64,000 bases of DNA from positions 7,502,001 through 7,566,000 of the forward strand of contig NC_063012.1 in the NCBI RefSeq assembly GCF_020509005.1, in the 5' to 3' direction. Below the pieces are notes generated by a model, which made no database searches, was not told where the DNA came from, and was given only the letters and a program-made list of their open reading frames with translations. Of the stretch, positions 41,727 to 53,389 are shown one piece after another (position 1 is the first letter of the stretch; each line of letters begins with the position of its first letter). This stretch comes from Fulvia fulva. Taxonomy: Eukaryota; Ascomycota; Dothideomycetes; Mycosphaerellales; Mycosphaerellaceae. Made by a program: the position numbers and the translations under genes.

Positions 41727-42203
41727 GATAGAGCAGAAGTCAACAAGGACCGTGTCAAAGCGTGACGTTGGAAGTCAAGGTTGGAGGAACATGGACTCGC
41801 CCAGACACACTGTGGTCGGTGACTAATCCACAACAATATGCCTAGGTACATTACGTCAATTGCACACGAGTCTTTGAAGATGTACGATCACTGAACATTG
41901 TCTGCTACAGGAAACGTGTCGCCAATGTAAGGTCCGACTCTGCTCATGCTTCCTTATCTCGGTCATGGTGTCATCGCACTGTGATGGCCGTTTCTCAGCC
42001 GGGACTAGGCATTCCAGCAGCCAATTGTTGGGGGCATGCCGAAGCCATTCCGGAGGATACATGTGTCGTTATCCATCTCAAGTTCGGGCGAGCCATGTCC
42101 CTTCCCACGCAGCCCTGCTGAACATTGATCGTCCACCAGACTCGCCAGCCAGGATTGGGGACACGCGTACTGCTTTTTGAAGCACTCAATCGTGAAGAAC
42201 ACA
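41727..42203. promoter_or_regulatory. Divergent region between the Par32-like gene and the broken gene at 42.2 kb
   Basis: 477 bp between outward-facing start codons. Short frames only. Confidence 0.4.
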
Positions 42204-42792
42204 ATGCAGAAACCTCTACTCAGCCTTCCCCCAGAGCTACGAAACCACATTTACGAGATCGTCGCTGCGAACACCGAAAGACTCACTGTTCGCCATGGTT
42301 CGGTCAGACCACATCCTTTCAGTCAAGTCTGCCACCAGGTCCAGGACAAATTTGGATCAATTTTTGCAGCATGCGTAAACGACAGCATACCGACTGAAGC
42401 CGAAGACGATACTGGTCCAGCTTGAGGACTTCAACTTCGTCTCTGCCGTTCAGGCCATCGATCGCTGCATCCATGATATGGAAACCATCTTCGAGATCGA
42501 AGTCCGCGTCACCAAACAGCTCTATCGAAGCGAGTGGGAGAAAGTGTGGCCTTGGACACGATTTTGTGACGAGCTCTGTTTTGGGTAAGGCAGTGGTTCG
42601 AAGAAAATCCAGTCGAGCTACACTGTCCATGTACCACTGGGAACCTGCAACGCTCATGTCGCACGCCATGAGCTGTATATCGAATCGGCGCCGTACATTC
42701 TCCATGGCAATTCCGGTGGCACGCAAACATCGGCAGGGTACAGGCAGAATGAGAAGATTAGAGCAGCACTGCATGATGAACTTCTCGTGTAG
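42204..42792 (+). pseudogene. Broken F-box-like orphan gene (TAA at 42586)
   Basis: The ATG at 42204 opens LLSLPPELRNHIYEIVA, the LPPELRNxIYE start common in fungal F-box-like families. The first frame ends unless a 46-nt intron 42375..42420 (GTAAAC donor, GACTGAAG branch-like, CAG acceptor) is spliced, which joins SIFAAC to LEDFNFVSAVQAIDRCIHD in phase. The second exon is stopped by TAA at 42586-42588, but the same frame continues protein-like to TAG at 42790-42792 (VHVPLGTCNAHVARHELYI). A single nonsense change in an otherwise intact gene, or a small family member with a truncated product (112 aa), are both possible. Confidence 0.5.
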
Positions 42793-43913
42793 ATGTCAGT
42801 TATGCAGCTGACCTACACGACGTTGCCAGGTCACGGCGTCTGTCGTTGGGTGGACGGAAACCCTACCGCTACGGGCTCAGCATTCGTGCGCCGTTCCAAG
42901 ATGCGAACTCCGTGCCAGGGCTGACGGCTGAAAGATGGTGCTCGAAAAGGAGCGTGACGTCAATGGCTAGCAATCATCGGTAGCAATCCTCTCTCCTGAA
43001 TAAGAGTCGCGTCGTGTTCTTATCGTTCAAGGTCGTTCTCACGTTCAAGTATACATCCCGATGAGCGTACATGCACTGTGCGGAGGGCCGGAGACAAACG
43101 TTCCTCCCGTTTACTGCCGTCTACTGCTGCGCCGGCAGGAGGTCGATGCGATCGAGCAGCGATGCATCGTTTCCTTCCGCTCAAGGCTGCGCTCTCAGAA
43201 CGATGCGACCGACGATGCGCGCTGTAGTGGCATACGAATGCTCGACGGCTACATATCAGAGTGCAGTCTGCAGTGAACATCATGCACAAGGCGGTGAGCA
43301 CCAAGCAAGGTGCGCTGCCTCGCGTTGCGTGATTGAACGCTCGAGCTTGGCCGGGAAAGATGGCAGCGACGAAGAGGTGAGGTTGCCGCCCAGACGCAGT
43401 GTGGTAGACAGGATAGCTGCAGGTGCGTTGAGTGGATCAGCAAGTGCAGGTCACCATGCAGGTGCGGTGGAGAAACAGAGCAGCAATGGCGACTGGAGTG
43501 CTGGAGGACCACGATCATTCGCCAATGTCGGAAGCAAGCTCGACCTCGACGCACAGTGCATGTGTTTTCCCTCGCACTCCTTCTGCCCTCCTCTCTTTCA
43601 CCTTACCTTACTCCACCACAACATACAGATGTCGGCACAATAGCAGCATTCTCGCACCGCATTCTCGACCTTCTCCAGCTCGCCACCGTCCCCTCTCCTC
43701 CCACACTGCACCGCTCCGCAGTCTTCTACGTCTCCGGTGCGTGTCCTGTACCCCACTCCACAGCTGTGCAATTTGTTGCTAATTCGACCCTCGTCAAACA
43801 GCTTCACCAAGCCGACCCAAAGCTTAGCCGGGCCATAGCACTGCGTCTAGCTTCCTACAACGCATTCACACCAGCACCCGACATCGTCCCCACAGCTTTC
43901 ACCTCCGCGCACC
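42793..43913. other. Upstream region of the KH-domain gene
   Basis: About 1.1 kb. A plus frame at 43071-43643 (190 codons) has biased, non-protein-like composition and no family resemblance. The part just before 43914 is pyrimidine-rich, consistent with a fungal core promoter/5' UTR. Confidence 0.45.
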
Positions 43914-45051
43914 ATGTCGGCCGAAGACAACACTTCACCTGCCGTGGACTCGGGCATTGACAATCTCGCTGATAAGATCGGAGCCCTCAATACCGACGAC
44001 AGACCACGCACGGAAGAGGAATATGCTGAGGCACAGCTCACTCTGCGTGCCATTGTCACCTCCAAGGAAGCTGGCGTCATCATTGGCAAGGCCGGTCAGA
44101 ACGTCGCTGACCTGCGTGAGAAGACTGGCGTACGTGCTGGCGTCAGCAAGGTCGTCCCTGGCGTTCACGACCGCGTCCTCACCGTCACTGGAGCTCTGAC
44201 TGGCATTGCGGCCGCGTATGGACTTGTGGCGGACAGCTTGGTCAAGGGAGCACCTCAGATGGGCATGGGCGGAGTGGTCGGAACTCCTAACACGCATCGT
44301 ACGCGTTTCCCTTGCACAATCATTTACCTGACCGTACTAACATGCTGCAGCGATCCGCTTACTCATTTCTCACAACCAGATGGGCACCATTATCGGCAGA
44401 CAGGGATTGAAAATTAAGCAAATACAAGATGCATCTGGCGTACGCATGGTTGCCCAGAAGGAAATGCTCCCACAATCGACCGAACGCATAGTGGAGGTTC
44501 AGGGCACACCCGAAGGCATCCAGAAGGCTGTTTGGGAGATTGGCAGGTGCCTCGTGGATGACGAGCAGCGCGGTTATGGCACTGTTCTGTACAGCCCAGC
44601 TGTGCGTGTACAAGGCGGCGGCCCACCTCTCAACGGCACTGGAGCTCCTCCCGGCCCAGGTGCAGGCTATGGCGCTCCACGCAGCTACAACCGCACTGGC
44701 AATGGCGCCGACTTCACCGGCGCTGCACCTGCCCCGTACTCTCCCCGGCGCCAGGAAGGTCCACCACCAACAACGAACGAGGATGGCGAGGATATTCAGA
44801 CTCAGAACATCAGCATACCTGCCGATATGGTCGGCTGCATCATCGGACGTGGAGGCAGCAAGATCAGCGAGATCCGCAAGAGCTCCGGTGCACGCATCTC
44901 CATCGCAAAGGCACCTCACGACGAGACTGGCGAGCGCATGTTTACGATCACCGGCGGTCCGGCCGCCAACGAGAAGGCTCTGTACCTGCTCTACGAGAAC
45001 CTCGAAGCCGAAAAGATGCGTCGGAGCCAGATCCCAGAGGCGGCCGCCTAG
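43914..45051 (+). CDS. Triple KH-domain RNA-binding protein (PCBP/Rnc1/Pbp2 type)
   Basis: Two exons, 43914..44298 and 44351..45051 (intron donor GTACGC, ACTAACA branch, CAG acceptor), 361 aa. Three KH domains are seen through their GXXG loops: VIIGKAGQNVADLR (about residue 55), TIIGRQGLKIKQIQ (about 140) and CIIGRGGSKISEIR (about 305). A Gly/Pro-rich spacer separates KH2 and KH3. The order and spacing match poly(C)-binding proteins, fission yeast Rnc1 and yeast Pbp2/Hek2, which control mRNA stability and translation. The target RNAs are unknown. Confidence 0.92.
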
Positions 45052-45792
45052 AATGGACCGGTTCATGGTGCTGCATACCCACCGTCTCAGCCTATTCCGC
45101 CATCTCTCATGAGCCATTAATGCTCCACGAACCTCATGGGCCAGACTGATCCGACACTTGACACAATTGCCGCACATGGACACGACATCTTCATGTTCTC
45201 TTCATGCCTAATGACCATCATGACATGTACGCTTCGATGAGGGACGAAGGACGAATCGAAAGCTTAATGACATCTCCCCAGGTGGCTTTACCCAACATGC
45301 TCGTCGCCGCCATCATCCTTCTTCCACGCGCCGCAAGACGACGCTCACGACCATCACCATAGCCGCCACTACGAATCAAAACGAGTCTAATTACCGCTCA
45401 ACTGTGTCGAGTATCGCTTTCCCACAATGGCGAAGGGTGCTTTTGAAGCCTGTCGGCTGGCAGGCTTGGAATGCTTTGTTGGCATAGCGTTATACCAATC
45501 CCGTTATGTGCCGGAGTAGTGATACCAATGGAATGAAGCAAATTTACTTGATCTGCACAACCATTTCATGCACTGCATGTCTCCCTATCGAAGCTTCCAT
45601 TGCCCGCCATGTGGGCTTCAATCGAACTCATACACCATACGGTCAGACACCACGCCGTGAACGCCATGTAATCCGATCCCAATCCCACGTTTCCACCCAA
45701 TCGCCCATGTTCCAAAACGCCACGCCTCGTCCCATCATCATGCATATCGTTTCCTTTTCTTTCGGTTCACCTGGCGTGTCAGGCCCCCTCAC
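45052..45792. other. Convergent 3' regions of the KH gene and the Yippee gene
   Basis: About 740 bp between convergent 3' ends. The frames here are not protein-like; probably long 3' UTRs. Confidence 0.5.
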
Positions 45793-46190
45793 TCAGTTCA
45801 CCTGGCATAACAACTCCTGCTCCAGAATGTACTTGCCCTCCTTGTACTTCTCCGTCGACTCGTAGGCGCGGTCGTACTTCCACCCCACTACCTCTTTGCA
45901 TTGGCGGCAGCAGATGTCGCGGACGACGTGGCGGCCCGTGGTCATGTTGCGTTCGCCGGCTTCGCCTTGTTGGATGTTCACGACGGAGTTGAAGAGGTAG
46001 GCTTTGCCGTGTTGGCCGCGGAAATTCTGGGAGAAGGAAGGTAAGTAAAGGTAGGGAGAGTGGAGAAGAAATGGGTGGGAATGGTGCTTACCCTACTTAT
46101 GATTTCATCGTGGTCGGCGAGGTGGGTTTTGCAGTTCTTGCAGCCGTAGATTCGTTTGGCGTTCAGATAGATGTTGTAGGCGAGACCCAT
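45793..46190 (-). CDS. Yippee-domain protein (Moh1 type)
   Basis: Two exons, complement(46092..46190) and complement(45793..46026), 110 aa. The Yippee zinc-binding fold is complete: CKNCKTHLADHDEI gives the first CxxC, and RDICCRQCKEVVGWKYD gives the second, with GQHGKAYLFNSVVN, then GRHVVRD between. Yippee proteins share the CULT/Mis18-like fold; yeast Moh1 is a GID ubiquitin-ligase-associated Yippee protein. The 65-nt intron has a GTAAGC donor and a CCCAG acceptor. The start ATG gives MGLAYNIYLNAKRIYGC, the usual fungal beginning. Confidence 0.92.
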
Positions 46191-47225
46191 CTTGCGCGAG
46201 AGTGGTGATGGGCGCTCGGCCTACGAGAGCTTGGGGACCTGGGCTGAGCTGAGCTGAGCTGAGCTGAGGATGAGGAGGTGAATCGATCGTGCTGGCCCTT
46301 GAAGATATATTGTTTCTGGAGCGACAAGCTGATCGTGATCGGTATCGATTGAGCGACGAAGCTCTTGTGGTATTCACAACTCCCTCGTCGGACGTCAGGG
46401 CCACCCGGACGCAGGCTTCGGGATCGATGGTCACGCGGCGGCTATCGCTCTTTCTCCTGTTGGAATGGAAAGTGGCTTCGTTTGGCAGGTCAGAACCTGC
46501 GATGAGATTCGGGAATCTTTAGGTGGAAGTATGTTGCTAAGGTACGAGACTAACTATACCGACGGAGAGGGTGAAGGTGGACACAGCTCTGTGAGGTCAG
46601 CAACCATGCATGATGCATGTGGTCACAGACACTGAGACACAGGCCACTGTGGGGAGATCGTGGGACCCTGCATGCGCCGCGGTCTCGGAAGGAGCGGAGC
46701 AACCGGTTAAGGCCGATGAGGTTGTCTTTTTCATCACCATTGACGACACGACCAGTTCGCCTTAACCTCTCGCCTGCTGGGCATCTGAACACTTGCTGGT
46801 ACTCGAAGCGGAAGATGCACCACAAGCCATTCGAAGCCTGGCCACACGCGGTGGAATTGTGATCCTGTCGCTGCAAAGACATTGGCAACGGAGCCATGAG
46901 CCCGAGTCTGCTTGCCTCCAGCCGCGACAACGAAGTCTGTCGAGGTCGACGAGAACGAATGCACCTATCCACACATGGCTTTCGCGGTCCCGAAAGCGCG
47001 AAGCCACGTACCCGAGACTGATGACCCCATCGAGGTTGTTGCGTCCTGCTGTGCTTCCCATCGTCACGACCATAGCTGTCCGATGCCTGACCATCCACTA
47101 ACGACCACCTGCAGTACTCACGGAGCTGAGACTTGCCAAGTTCCTCTTCTTCACAGCATCGAAAAGCAGCCCGCCCTCCTTTCCCCTCGTGAACAAGCTC
47201 ATCTCAACCTCAACCTGAACTCACA
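46191..47225. other. Divergent upstream region of Yippee and the DUF6640-type gene
   Basis: About 1 kb between outward-facing starts. Frames on both strands overlap one another and are not protein-like. It begins with the GCTGA repeat near the Yippee start. Confidence 0.45.
46243..46268. repeat. Pentanucleotide repeat (GCTGA)5
   Basis: Five perfect GCTGA units plus one G, about 55-80 bp upstream of the Yippee start codon, so probably in its 5' UTR or core promoter. Confidence 0.92.
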
Positions 47226-47709
47226 ATGGCACAGCACATCACAACAGGCCGAGTAATCATCGTACTCTGCAACCTAGCATACTCAATTGGTGCCTTCGCA
47301 GCCGACTTCAACGAAACGCACGTCTTGAATCCGAGATGGCCACCACGTGCCAAATTTCACAACGGTCAGACCATGACACTGGGCGTATTACTCGCATCAA
47401 GCTCCCTGTACTACCTCTTCAGGCCGGCCGAGACCAACGAACAGAGAATCGATAATGTGTTCACTTCAACCCTGATTGGATCGTTCTACTGCTTCGCGGG
47501 CATGTGCGCCATTCTATATCCTGAAACTGCCTGGCAAGAGTGAGTATGGCGGGAGTGGTTTGTTCATGATATTGAGCTGACATAGAATCGGTAGTCCAGA
47601 CTTCATACAAGGTGGCGAGCAGCGCTACGCGCTCTCTGGCGTCTGCGTGGCCCTGGCCATAGCTTATCTGCTCGAAAGAAACAGGCTAACCAAGGCAAAG
47701 AAAGCTTGA
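47226..47709 (+). CDS. Small four-helix membrane protein (DUF6640 type)
   Basis: Two exons, 47226..47539 and 47595..47709, 142 aa. Hydrophobic helices lie at about 8-27, 50-66, 80-102 and 115-132. The conserved stretch ADFNETHVLNPRWPPRAKFH, then NGQTMTLGV, is the hallmark of a fungal integral membrane family annotated as DUF6640; the biochemical role is unknown. Between the two possible acceptors of the intron (CATAG and GGTAG), only the second gives the conserved hydrophobic C-terminus (GGEQRYALSGVCVALAIAYL). The tail is basic (KAKKA). Confidence 0.8.
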
Positions 47710-48689
47710 GTGAGCAGAGTGCTGTGTTCGGGAGACTTCGATACAGACGACAGTTCAGCACATGTACTGGGTGTACTGATCGACACGCAGATATTTCCAT
47801 ATGCTATCGCGAAATTTGCCGCCATGCCAGCGTGTGCACTCCTTACTGATCGCCGAAGCAGTATTCTGAGCATATCAAAAGTACTCTCAAGCCTCCAAGT
47901 AAGCTGTAGCTCCGCTTGACAAAAGCTGCGACGTTTCCAAAACGCAGTGGCATTACTCGTCTGGTGGTTTCAAGTCCTAGATCGGAAAGATCACCCCATT
48001 GTTTCACTAGAACAGACCACGTTTCCAGCGTGGAACTCAGGAGCTTCGCGAGCTTCCCAGCAGGTGCACTTTTGTGTCTCGAATCACGGTTTCCTCATGA
48101 AGCACTGGCCACTTGCTTCACGTTGCGCTGTGGAGATATTCATATTGCGCAACAGGAGGGCGCTCCGGGCGAGTACTGTCAAGTGCAGAGCTGTGGCGGA
48201 TATCTTATGGCTGATGTCAAGTACAGTACCAAGACAAGCAGTGCGTCCGGTCTGAGATGCTGTGAGTGGATGCGGATGGCGAAGTCCTTGGATGCTAAGT
48301 AAATTATTCTACTTCTTCTTCTGGCATGCTCCAACTTTCACGTCGATCGGCGTGTGAAGGTCGAATGGTACATGATGCTGCGGGAATACATTGCTCAAGA
48401 TGTTGTTTCGTGACATGCGAGTCAAGACTCTGCAGCTCTTACCATCAGGATCCATAACCTTGCCAAACAGCAGAGCTCTGCGACATCCGGCTCTCTACGC
48501 GGTGTCACTGGACGCTAAACATGGACCGAGATGTATGAGAAAGACGGTACACCATGTGGCGAGGCAGTCCTCGTGCTGTTGGACAATGAACGGGAGCGCG
48601 AGACCTGCCTGTTGCTACAAGCGATCGTTGGTCCACCTCCTCCACTTCTGAACGACCGAAAGCAATGCTCTGCTTTTCACACCCGCATT
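47710..48689. other. Upstream region of the MFS transporter gene
   Basis: About 980 bp. The transporter's frame is open upstream to an ATG at 48531, which would add 53 aa without known features. Other frames are not protein-like. Confidence 0.45.
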
Positions 48690-50958
48690 ATGTCAGAGAA
48701 ACGAGAGAGCGATGGCAGCGCACACTGGAGACTCACCTCGCTTTTCCGTCCCATACCGCAGTCATTGCTACCCCAAAGCAACCGATCGAGTCAATTGACG
48801 ATACGGGATATAGCTGGGCCACATCTTTCCTTGCTGACACCAGCACTACTGAGTCGAATAGGAAGCACCAGCCCGGAATCGGACACTGTCCAACTGACAC
48901 AACGCGATATCCCTCGACCGGAATCCGTATACTCCGTCAAGTCACCGGCGGAATGCTCACCCTCGGATGTTGCGAGCACGTTCAGGACGGCCAACGACGA
49001 GATTGACGAACATCCATCCCACGTGCAGCACAGATATTCTCGTTCTACCAGCGAGCCAGCCAAACCTCGTCAGAAGACCATCAGCCAATATTCTGTACGC
49101 ACTCCCTCATCGAGAGCAAGCATCAGCACCTATCTCGTCAAGCCACCAGAAGCTCGCGACACAACGTTCCTAGTAGAATTGCCCGCTGCTGTGCCTTCAC
49201 TACGATGCTCCATTCGATCGAGTCGTGCTTCCTTGATTGATGCCAAGACTGGTGCTTTGCTGGAAAAGAGTTCTGCGCCACCTCCCTTACCGATCAAGCC
49301 GTTGCCAAAATCTATTGATTTGGAGAAGGCCGAGCCGCAACCACGCCACTTGGACGAACAAGTAGCCCCGGGAAACACCATCAATTGGCCGAAAAGTAGG
49401 AAGTGGGCATCGACTTCGGCACTCGGGTTCGTCGCATTCTGCATAGCCTTCGCTTCGTCAGTCTTGACTCCAGTCAGTAACGTCGCCAGCCAGGAGTTGG
49501 GAATCTCCAAAGAGGTGCGTACTAAGTCTGCTTTCACCCTTGAGCCCCAGGGAGCGCTCGCTGACCACGAAGCACAACACAGGCGATGGTGCTCGCGACA
49601 ACACTCTTCCTCGTGGGCTTGAGCATTGGTCCTCTTCTATGGTCGCCACTGAACGAGTTGTGCGGACGAAGAACAACCCTCCTGGTCGGCCTGGTGGGGT
49701 TCGCCATCATGCAGGTACCTTGTGCCCTTGCTCAAAACTCGTCTATGCTCCTTGTCTGTCGATTCATAGGTGGCGTCTTTGCCGCGAGCTCCCTCATGTC
49801 TGTGATCGTATCCTTGACGGAGTCATGGACCTCACTCGACCGCAGACTTGCTATGACCGTCTTCTCAGCAGCGATGTTGATCGGAATCTGTGTCGGCGCT
49901 GTCGTTGGAGGTCCGCTGGCTGACAGCACTGTGCTCGGTTGGCGCTGGACAAGCTGGATCGTTCTGATTCTTTGCTTTCCGTTCGGCTTGGCCTGCGCCA
50001 TATGTCACCAAGAGTCCTCCGCAGAGGTACAGATGCGCCGACGTGCTAAGAGATCACAGTCGACACCGCTCTGGAGGCCCGAGCCAATGATCGCGAAGAC
50101 TGGCTCGATGACAGGTGGCATGATGAGGAGGCACGTGTGCACACCTATTTGGATGTTCATGACAGATCCTATCCTGTGCTTAATAACGGTATACATGGCT
50201 TTCAGCGATGGCGTGTTTTACTGGCTCTTGGAGGCGTGGCAGATCTCATTTCACGATGAGAGACACTGGCCATTGAAACTTGCTGGTCTGCCTTTCGTTT
50301 CTGTCATCGTTGGGGTCTGCATCGGTTGTGCGGCCAGTCTAGTGCTCACGAGGATCAGGTTTCGTGGGATAGTGAGAAAGCATGGCCGATTATGTCCGGA
50401 GGAACGGCTCCTGCCCATGGTCGCTGGAAGTATCGCGCTACCGGTGGGCCTCTTCCTTTTCACCTGGACCGCATCTCCAGCCATCTCGCCTATACCGGCG
50501 ATCGCCGCTGGTGTGCTGCTTGGTTTCGGTGAGTCCCAGTCAGAAACGACCTCACACTTCACTTTCTCATCAAGTTCCAGGCTTCCTTCTGACCTTCTTG
50601 CAAGGCAGCAACTTCATCGTCGGCGTCTATGGTGAGCATTCAATGGAATCTGACGCACATACATACCACCAGCTGACCACTTACAGCTGCTCAAGCCACC
50701 TCCGCCATGGCCATCAATACCTCAATACGATTCCTTACGGCGGCAGCCTTCGCAGCCTTCGCAGGACCGATGTGTCTGGGCCTACAGCCACAATGGGCAG
50801 GCACCCTACTAGGCACGCTCGCTATCCTCTTCATACCGCTTCCGATCTTGTTCTTCAAGTTTGGAGTCAAACTGCGAGCCATGAGTCGCTTTACACCCAA
50901 GCTGACTGCCGGCAGTTCGCCTGTCGTGGGGTTTCCGGCACAACAGCAGGATCAATGA
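48690..50958 (+). CDS. MFS multidrug-type transporter (DHA1-like) with long N-terminal tail
   Basis: Four exons, 48690..49514, 49583..50528, 50581..50631 and 50687..50958, 697 aa; an ATG at 48531 would make 750 aa. The first ~240 aa are hydrophilic, Ser/Pro-rich and probably cytoplasmic. Helix 1 starts near ALGFVAFCIAFASSVLTPV; GLSIGPLLWSPLNELCGRR contains the DHA1 motif A-like loop between helices 2 and 3, and CRFIGGVFAASSLMSV, GPLADSTVLGWRW (motif C region) follow. Such proteins are proton antiporters for drugs, toxins or siderophores at the plasma membrane; substrate is not predictable. Introns have GTGCGT and GTGAGT/GTGAGC donors. The third exon is only 51 nt. Confidence 0.85.
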
Positions 50959-51754
50959 ATATAACGATATCGAGCATGTACTCTACTAATGATACTGTAT
51001 GATAGGATGTGCATACAAAAGCAACACTACACAATTCAGGGCACGAGCATCAATTCCGGCGAATATATGATCGCAGTCTCAACAAGCTGCTCGCAAAGAA
51101 CTACCTCGACGGCTTGCTTTCAGGTCCAAGATTCGCAGAAAGACTGTTCAAATTGCAAGAATCCTCTAAGAGCGCCTCTAGGTGCGGTTAATTTAAAGAA
51201 CTGCTTCAGGGCTGAATTCTGACCATCCGGCGGGTCGTTCTCCCGAGCCGTGGTCAGCGTCGGTGAACTCTCAGCTGCTCTTGTCTCGGCGGCTGCACGA
51301 CACCACAACATCACACTCTCCCGTCGCTGAGCACTGCTATATGTTGGACGCAGGCGATCTCGCACACGCCAGATGTAACCGACATGTTAATGTCAGGCTC
51401 ACGAACAGCCCGTGGACTATAAGGTACGCAGCCGAGCTCCAACAGCCGTTGAGCTACACATACAAGACTAACCCTATCAACCACCGTGGCGTTCCCAATC
51501 TCGAAACATCAACAACCGGCAACCCAGAAGAGGAAAGCAAGCTTCAGGCCTCTCATCGAATAATGACTAGCGAATGCTCACTCACGTGGCTATGGAGTTG
51601 CTGGTGTAGATCCGTCGGCGTAGGGCAAGTCGTGGCTGGATATCACGACTCTGTTCCCTTCTTCGCAGTCTTGAACCTGTAACGCGACCTCTCGTTCCAG
51701 TGCAGTAACTCGCTCTCTATTGTGGCAGCTTTGCCACGTCCATTCGTTTTCATA
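50959..51754. other. Upstream region of the GPI-anchored protein gene
   Basis: About 800 bp with only short, non-protein-like frames. Confidence 0.45.
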
Positions 51755-52921
51755 ATGCTCAGAATACTGACCACTGTCACTCTTTGCTTTGCGGTAGGGT
51801 TCGCGCAGTTCGATAACGAGACAGAGGAGCCTGCACCGCAAGGCGACGATGAGGTCTACACGATTACTTCGACCGCAACTGCCACCGCCACGGCAACATA
51901 TACAGGAGGAAGCGGTCTGCTGAACCTCCCACCAGGCTCCGTCGCGTTGGTTCCAGCGACAGAACGCAGCGACAGTGAGCTCTACGTACCAACGACCACC
52001 GCGACACCATCTCCGCATGAGCCCGCTTCGTCCTCGTATGAGCCAGACACGACGACCGAATATTATGAGCCCAGCAGCACCGTCTACTATTACGAGCCCA
52101 CGACTACGCAACCATCCTACAGCACCTGGAACAGGAAACCGATCGTTGAAAGCACGGGGACTGAGCTGGACTATCCAGTGTATTCCGAGACATCTAGCTA
52201 TGCAGACTACACCGGCCCTTACGCTCCAGACGTCGTCAGGACCGAGTCATCGGACGACAGCTTAGCCATGCCCACCCCGTCATCCTCGAAGCAGTACCAC
52301 CCACCACCACAGCCCACCAAGGAGTCTCCTCCACCGCCTGCTTTTACCTACGCTCCAACAACGCCATACGAAAGCCCTGCTCAGCAGACAACACCCATCG
52401 CATACGCTCCAAGCAGCCAGCACGAGACATATCCACCCGCAGAGACAACCCCAGTCTATGTGGCCCCAATCCCAGTCTCCAGCAGCGACACAGAGAACTC
52501 TCCCATAACCGCCTACCACTCCACCGCGGCACCAGCCGTGCCTGCCACTCCAGCAACTCCATCAGTATCAAAGCAAACAATCTACGTGCAGCCCGCCCCA
52601 GTCTCGCAGCCCGGCACCCTCACCTCCAAGATCGTGCCGACGTATAGTGATTCGATGCCGGAGCACACGACTGAGGGAGCATTAACGTATGATCATGCGG
52701 CAACGTCGACGAGCGCTGAGCATGTGATGACTTACAAGGGTCACACAATCAGCCTTGGTGGCGCGACGCTGGCCGCTCTGCCAACGGGGTCGATGCCGGA
52801 GGGAGGCAGGGCTAGTCCTTCCGGATATGCCAGTCAGCAGACGGGCGCGGGTGTAAAGATCGGTGGGCTGGGCTGTGCTTCGCTGGCGGCTGTCTTTGGA
52901 GCTGTGTTACTTCTTGTATGA
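51755..52921 (+). CDS. GPI-anchored, Ser/Thr/Pro-rich cell-wall protein
   Basis: A single-exon gene of 388 aa. The ATG at 51755 gives a signal peptide (MLRILTTVTLCFAVGFA, cleavage before QFDNE). The mature part is rich in Ser, Thr, Pro and Tyr, with a TATATATATYTG run, PSSSYEPDTTTEYYEP and many PAPVS/TTP units, expected to be heavily O-mannosylated. The C-terminus (GLGCASLAAVFGAVLLLV, ending directly in the hydrophobic run) with small residues just before it is a GPI-attachment signal. It is probably a structural or surface protein of plasma membrane or wall; no catalytic domain is visible. Confidence 0.85.
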   Translation: MLRILTTVTLCFAVGFAQFDNETEEPAPQGDDEVYTITSTATATATATYTGGSGLLNLPPGSVALVPATERSDSELYVPTTTATPSPHEPASSSYEPDTTTEYYEPSSTVYYYEPTTTQPSYSTWNRKPIVESTGTELDYPVYSETSSYADYTGPYAPDVVRTESSDDSLAMPTPSSSKQYHPPPQPTKESPPPPAFTYAPTTPYESPAQQTTPIAYAPSSQHETYPPAETTPVYVAPIPVSSSDTENSPITAYHSTAAPAVPATPATPSVSKQTIYVQPAPVSQPGTLTSKIVPTYSDSMPEHTTEGALTYDHAATSTSAEHVMTYKGHTISLGGATLAALPTGSMPEGGRASPSGYASQQTGAGVKIGGLGCASLAAVFGAVLLLV

Positions 52922-53389
52922 TGAGATACTGGCTTACGGATCGAATCAGTTTGATGGTAAACTTTTGGAATGATATTACGCTTTTTAGTCGACTTGACCT
53001 GGCGACAGTTTTAGTAGCGATGTTTCACGCTTCGGGAGAATGATACCCCAGCTTCATGTACATATACTGAACGACCGCGAAGACGTTTTCGACGAGTGCT
53101 TATCTAGTGCATTCCGTCAGTGGTAATGTCCCTTCTCATAGCAAAGAGTCCGCGGGTGTGAGGAAATGGACGATGGGAGAGTGGACCATCAAGTCATCTA
53201 TCGTGTCATCGGAGTTGTTGTGCATTGCCTTGATATTCTACGCTGAAGTAAACATCCCTGCGCACGGCGCTGCTTCCTTTTCTCGCATAGTCGTGGAATC
53301 CCTTCATCCCAACCCTGCCTGAAATGCAGCACCCAGCCATGCCAAAACGCCGAGTGGTGGTAGAAGTCTCATCTGGTGATCGTGACAAT
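52922..53389. other. Convergent intergenic region
   Basis: About 470 bp between the 3' ends of the GPI-anchored protein gene (+) and the eS8 gene (-). No gene is seen. Confidence 0.5.

Noticed and set aside
43071..43643. 190-codon plus frame upstream of the KH gene
   Set aside because: Composition is biased and Cys/Ser/Ala-rich without domain features; more likely 5' UTR or promoter.
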